Source: Triops longicaudatus (lineage: Eukaryota; Arthropoda; Branchiopoda; Notostraca; Triopsidae). From it: 64,000 nucleotides of DNA. A program made the position numbers and the translations under genes. This document shows positions 62,037 to 64,000 of the stretch, one piece after another. The stretch is taken from NCBI GenBank assembly GCA_022885665.1, contig JAGQDJ010000030.1, positions 186,001-250,000 on the forward strand. Reading direction: 5' to 3'. Under the pieces are notes generated by a model, which worked only from the letters and a program-made list of their open reading frames with translations, searched no databases and had not been told where the DNA came from. The number at the start of each line of letters is the position of its first letter. Position 1 is the first letter of the stretch.

Positions 62037-64000
62037 GTAAGCTACTGGCAGGGGGCGTGGTTTAGGTTCTTTGCTATTTGAACTGCTTTAAATTTCTTAT
62101 TTTTTCTTCTTGAGTCAAAAGCTTAATACAATAACTAAAAACTGTAGCACAAGTATAATTCTTTATTTTTGATATTTTAAAAGTATTTTTAGTATTTCAG
62201 TTAGCGTATTTATTTTAGTAAGAATTTACACAAATGTTTTGGTACTTTAGTAAGTATTTTAAGAAGTATTTCTTAAGTAAGTGTTTTTGTACACATTTAT
62301 GGTAATTATTTTTAGTAATTATTTGTTCCAAGGCTGTAAAAGACGATGAAATGGATAGAAAGGCAGATAAAAGCCAAAGTGGCGGAGAATAGAAATTAGA
62401 GCAGGAATTGAAGGCCATTGTGGCCAATCACTTTGCGAGATAACGAGAGTCGTATTGTTAGCGAGGGTGGCAGCATCCCTTTGCCGGTACTTTGCGTTTC
62501 TTTTGTCTTCACGCGGAACGGCTTTGAAGGCAACGCGATACATGCGAGGCAAGGTTTAAGCGATGCGTTCTTATGCGCTTATTATAACTGCAGCACCTCC
62601 AATAAAAAGGAAAAGCTGGGATGAAAAAGAATAGAAAGAGGAGAAAAAGAGATCCCTTCCCATGGTTAGTGACGGGAGTAAGTGGGAGGGGAAAAAAGTT
62701 TAAAAGACTACTGGAGAAGGCAAAGTTTGGGGTGGAGTTTTCTGCAGGTTTTTATTTCGTCTTTTTCTGTTTATTGCTTTGTCTTCTATCTGCTTGTTGA
62801 AAACGGAGACCTTCCATCGTTTTTTTTTTTTAATTGAGGCACTTTTCTAAGTTTTAGTATATTCGTAAATTCAGTCGTTATAATTTCCCGATTTTTCTGC
62901 GTCGCTTGTTTCAGTCGTATCATTAGCGCGTTAAGTCTATACGCACGCTGGGTTTTATGGACAATTCTTTCAATTTCACAGTTCCGACGTTCTCGCTTCC
63001 GTGCGTTTTCAAAGCGCACTCGGGAACGCAGTTTTCAGTTTTGAATTTTAATATAAAATTAAATAAAAATACAAATATACAAAATTAAAGATTACATTAT
63101 ATTAAATTAAATTATATTGAACTGTATTAAATTGCATTAGATATTAATATGGAGTATTTTAGATACGAATTGCCGTGAGAGTATTGTTTGATTTGGATTG
63201 TAAATTGCCAAAAATAATGACTATTTTTGGGGAATATTATTCGTGACTATTTGAAAGTATTTCTCGTCGTCTTTTCATTTGTTGAGAAGTGGTTAAAAAA
63301 ATCTAAAAAGATTCAGGCCATGGAAGATCCGATTTTTCCGAAGTGTTTTATGATGCCAAGTTCGTTATATCCGATGGTGTACGTTGACGGTGTAAGTCTA
63401 ATGTACGTTATGTCTGAACTTTTCTTCGTAACACAAAAATATTGTCACTCAGAGATGGAGGACAGCAAAGAGCGTTTGTTCACGTTGATAATAAGTAATT
63501 TTAAAACATGTAAAAAATAAAAAAAAATATTTTAAAGTATTTAAAAAAATATTTTAAAATAAAATATAAATAAATAAAAAAAATATAAATAAAAAAAATA
63601 TAAATAAAAAAAATAACAAATAAATAGGGACATTAACGAGATCCGTTAAATCCGGCGAGAAATTGGTAAGTAATATATCAGTACAATGTTATAGAGTACG
63701 TTCGGACTAGCGGGTGGATGAAGTGTGAACTTCACGACTCTTACCTTTACTCAGTGTCAGTTATTTTTATGTGCGCGCTTCAGTTTGTCGCGTAAAAAGC
63801 TCGAGTAAATAGTTAGAGTGCCAAGTTTTCTGTTTCCTTCCTCGAATTAATCACAAAGTTGTCAGCGCAGTTGGTACGTGGGCGGGGAAAACTCGAAAAA
63901 CAGCCATTAATACCCACGTTTGAATTATTTCACGTGTCCTTACCAGACGCGTCAACAGAACGTAAAACTAACTTGAATTCCTCTATTTATTTTAAAATTC
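62037..64000. other. Right end with no supported gene
   Basis: Mostly AT-rich. The stretch 63510-63630 is an aaaaatataaataa simple repeat. ORFs at 62418 and 63227 show no family features and no matched splice partners. The stretch 63690-63880 is more balanced and could be a regulatory or untranslated region. Confidence 0.4.

Noticed and set aside
1..64000. Prokaryotic-type systems (operons, CRISPR arrays, phage genes)
   Set aside because: Every gene is interrupted by GT-AG introns and no regular spaced-repeat array is present. The DNA is eukaryotic.

Overview
The window is nuclear DNA of an animal, most likely an arthropod other than a fly and perhaps a chelicerate or crustacean. It is AT-rich (seen by eye). 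Genes are split by short GT-AG introns, mostly about 40 to 400 bp. The evidence for an arthropod is a TULIP protein of the mite group-7 allergen type and an arthropod-style DUF4758-like secreted protein. A thyroid-hormone-receptor-like nuclear receptor and an IQGAP argue against a drosophilid. I cannot name the species. All exon models were read by hand from splice signals, reading phase and remembered family conservation. No database search was possible.

Left third (1-28 kb). A full-length IQGAP (2504-15282, +) reads in frame through 17 exons to 1653 codons. A two-unit TULIP/group-7-like secreted protein lies on the opposite strand, apparently nested in IQGAP intron 1. Next, all on the minus strand, come a thyroid-receptor-like nuclear receptor, a Myb/SANT-like DNA-binding protein, an SLC45-type sugar transporter, an ELMO-domain protein (ELMOD), and a tandem pair of secreted 12-cysteine Ly6-like proproteins. 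The two paralogues share a conserved GATA-rich upstream module.

Middle (28-37 kb). This stretch is gene-poor. It holds AT-rich repeats, a decayed pogo/Tigger-like MITE and a few cysteine-bearing open segments that I cannot join into a gene.

Right third (37-64 kb). A secreted Ser/Thr/Pro-rich DUF4758-like protein (+) converges on a remarkable minus-strand gene. That gene looks like a tetraspanin whose first extracellular loop is replaced by about 700 residues of mucin-like sequence, with a furin-type RSKR site before TM2 and a polyproline tail. A C3G/RAPGEF1 Rap guanine-nucleotide exchange factor (+) follows, with four Crk-SH3-binding PPxLPxKK motifs. The first coding exon of a neurobeachin/LRBA-type BEACH protein comes next (56035, +), and its remaining exons appear to lie beyond the window. 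The last 8 kb is intron-like, with diverged duplicated repeats and one orphan coding-like exon.

The genes are not an operon or a single pathway. Several (IQGAP, C3G, ELMOD) act on small-GTPase signalling and adhesion, but I infer no functional link from their proximity. The best candidates for something undescribed are the mucin-tetraspanin, the nested double-TULIP gene and the paired Ly6-like proproteins.
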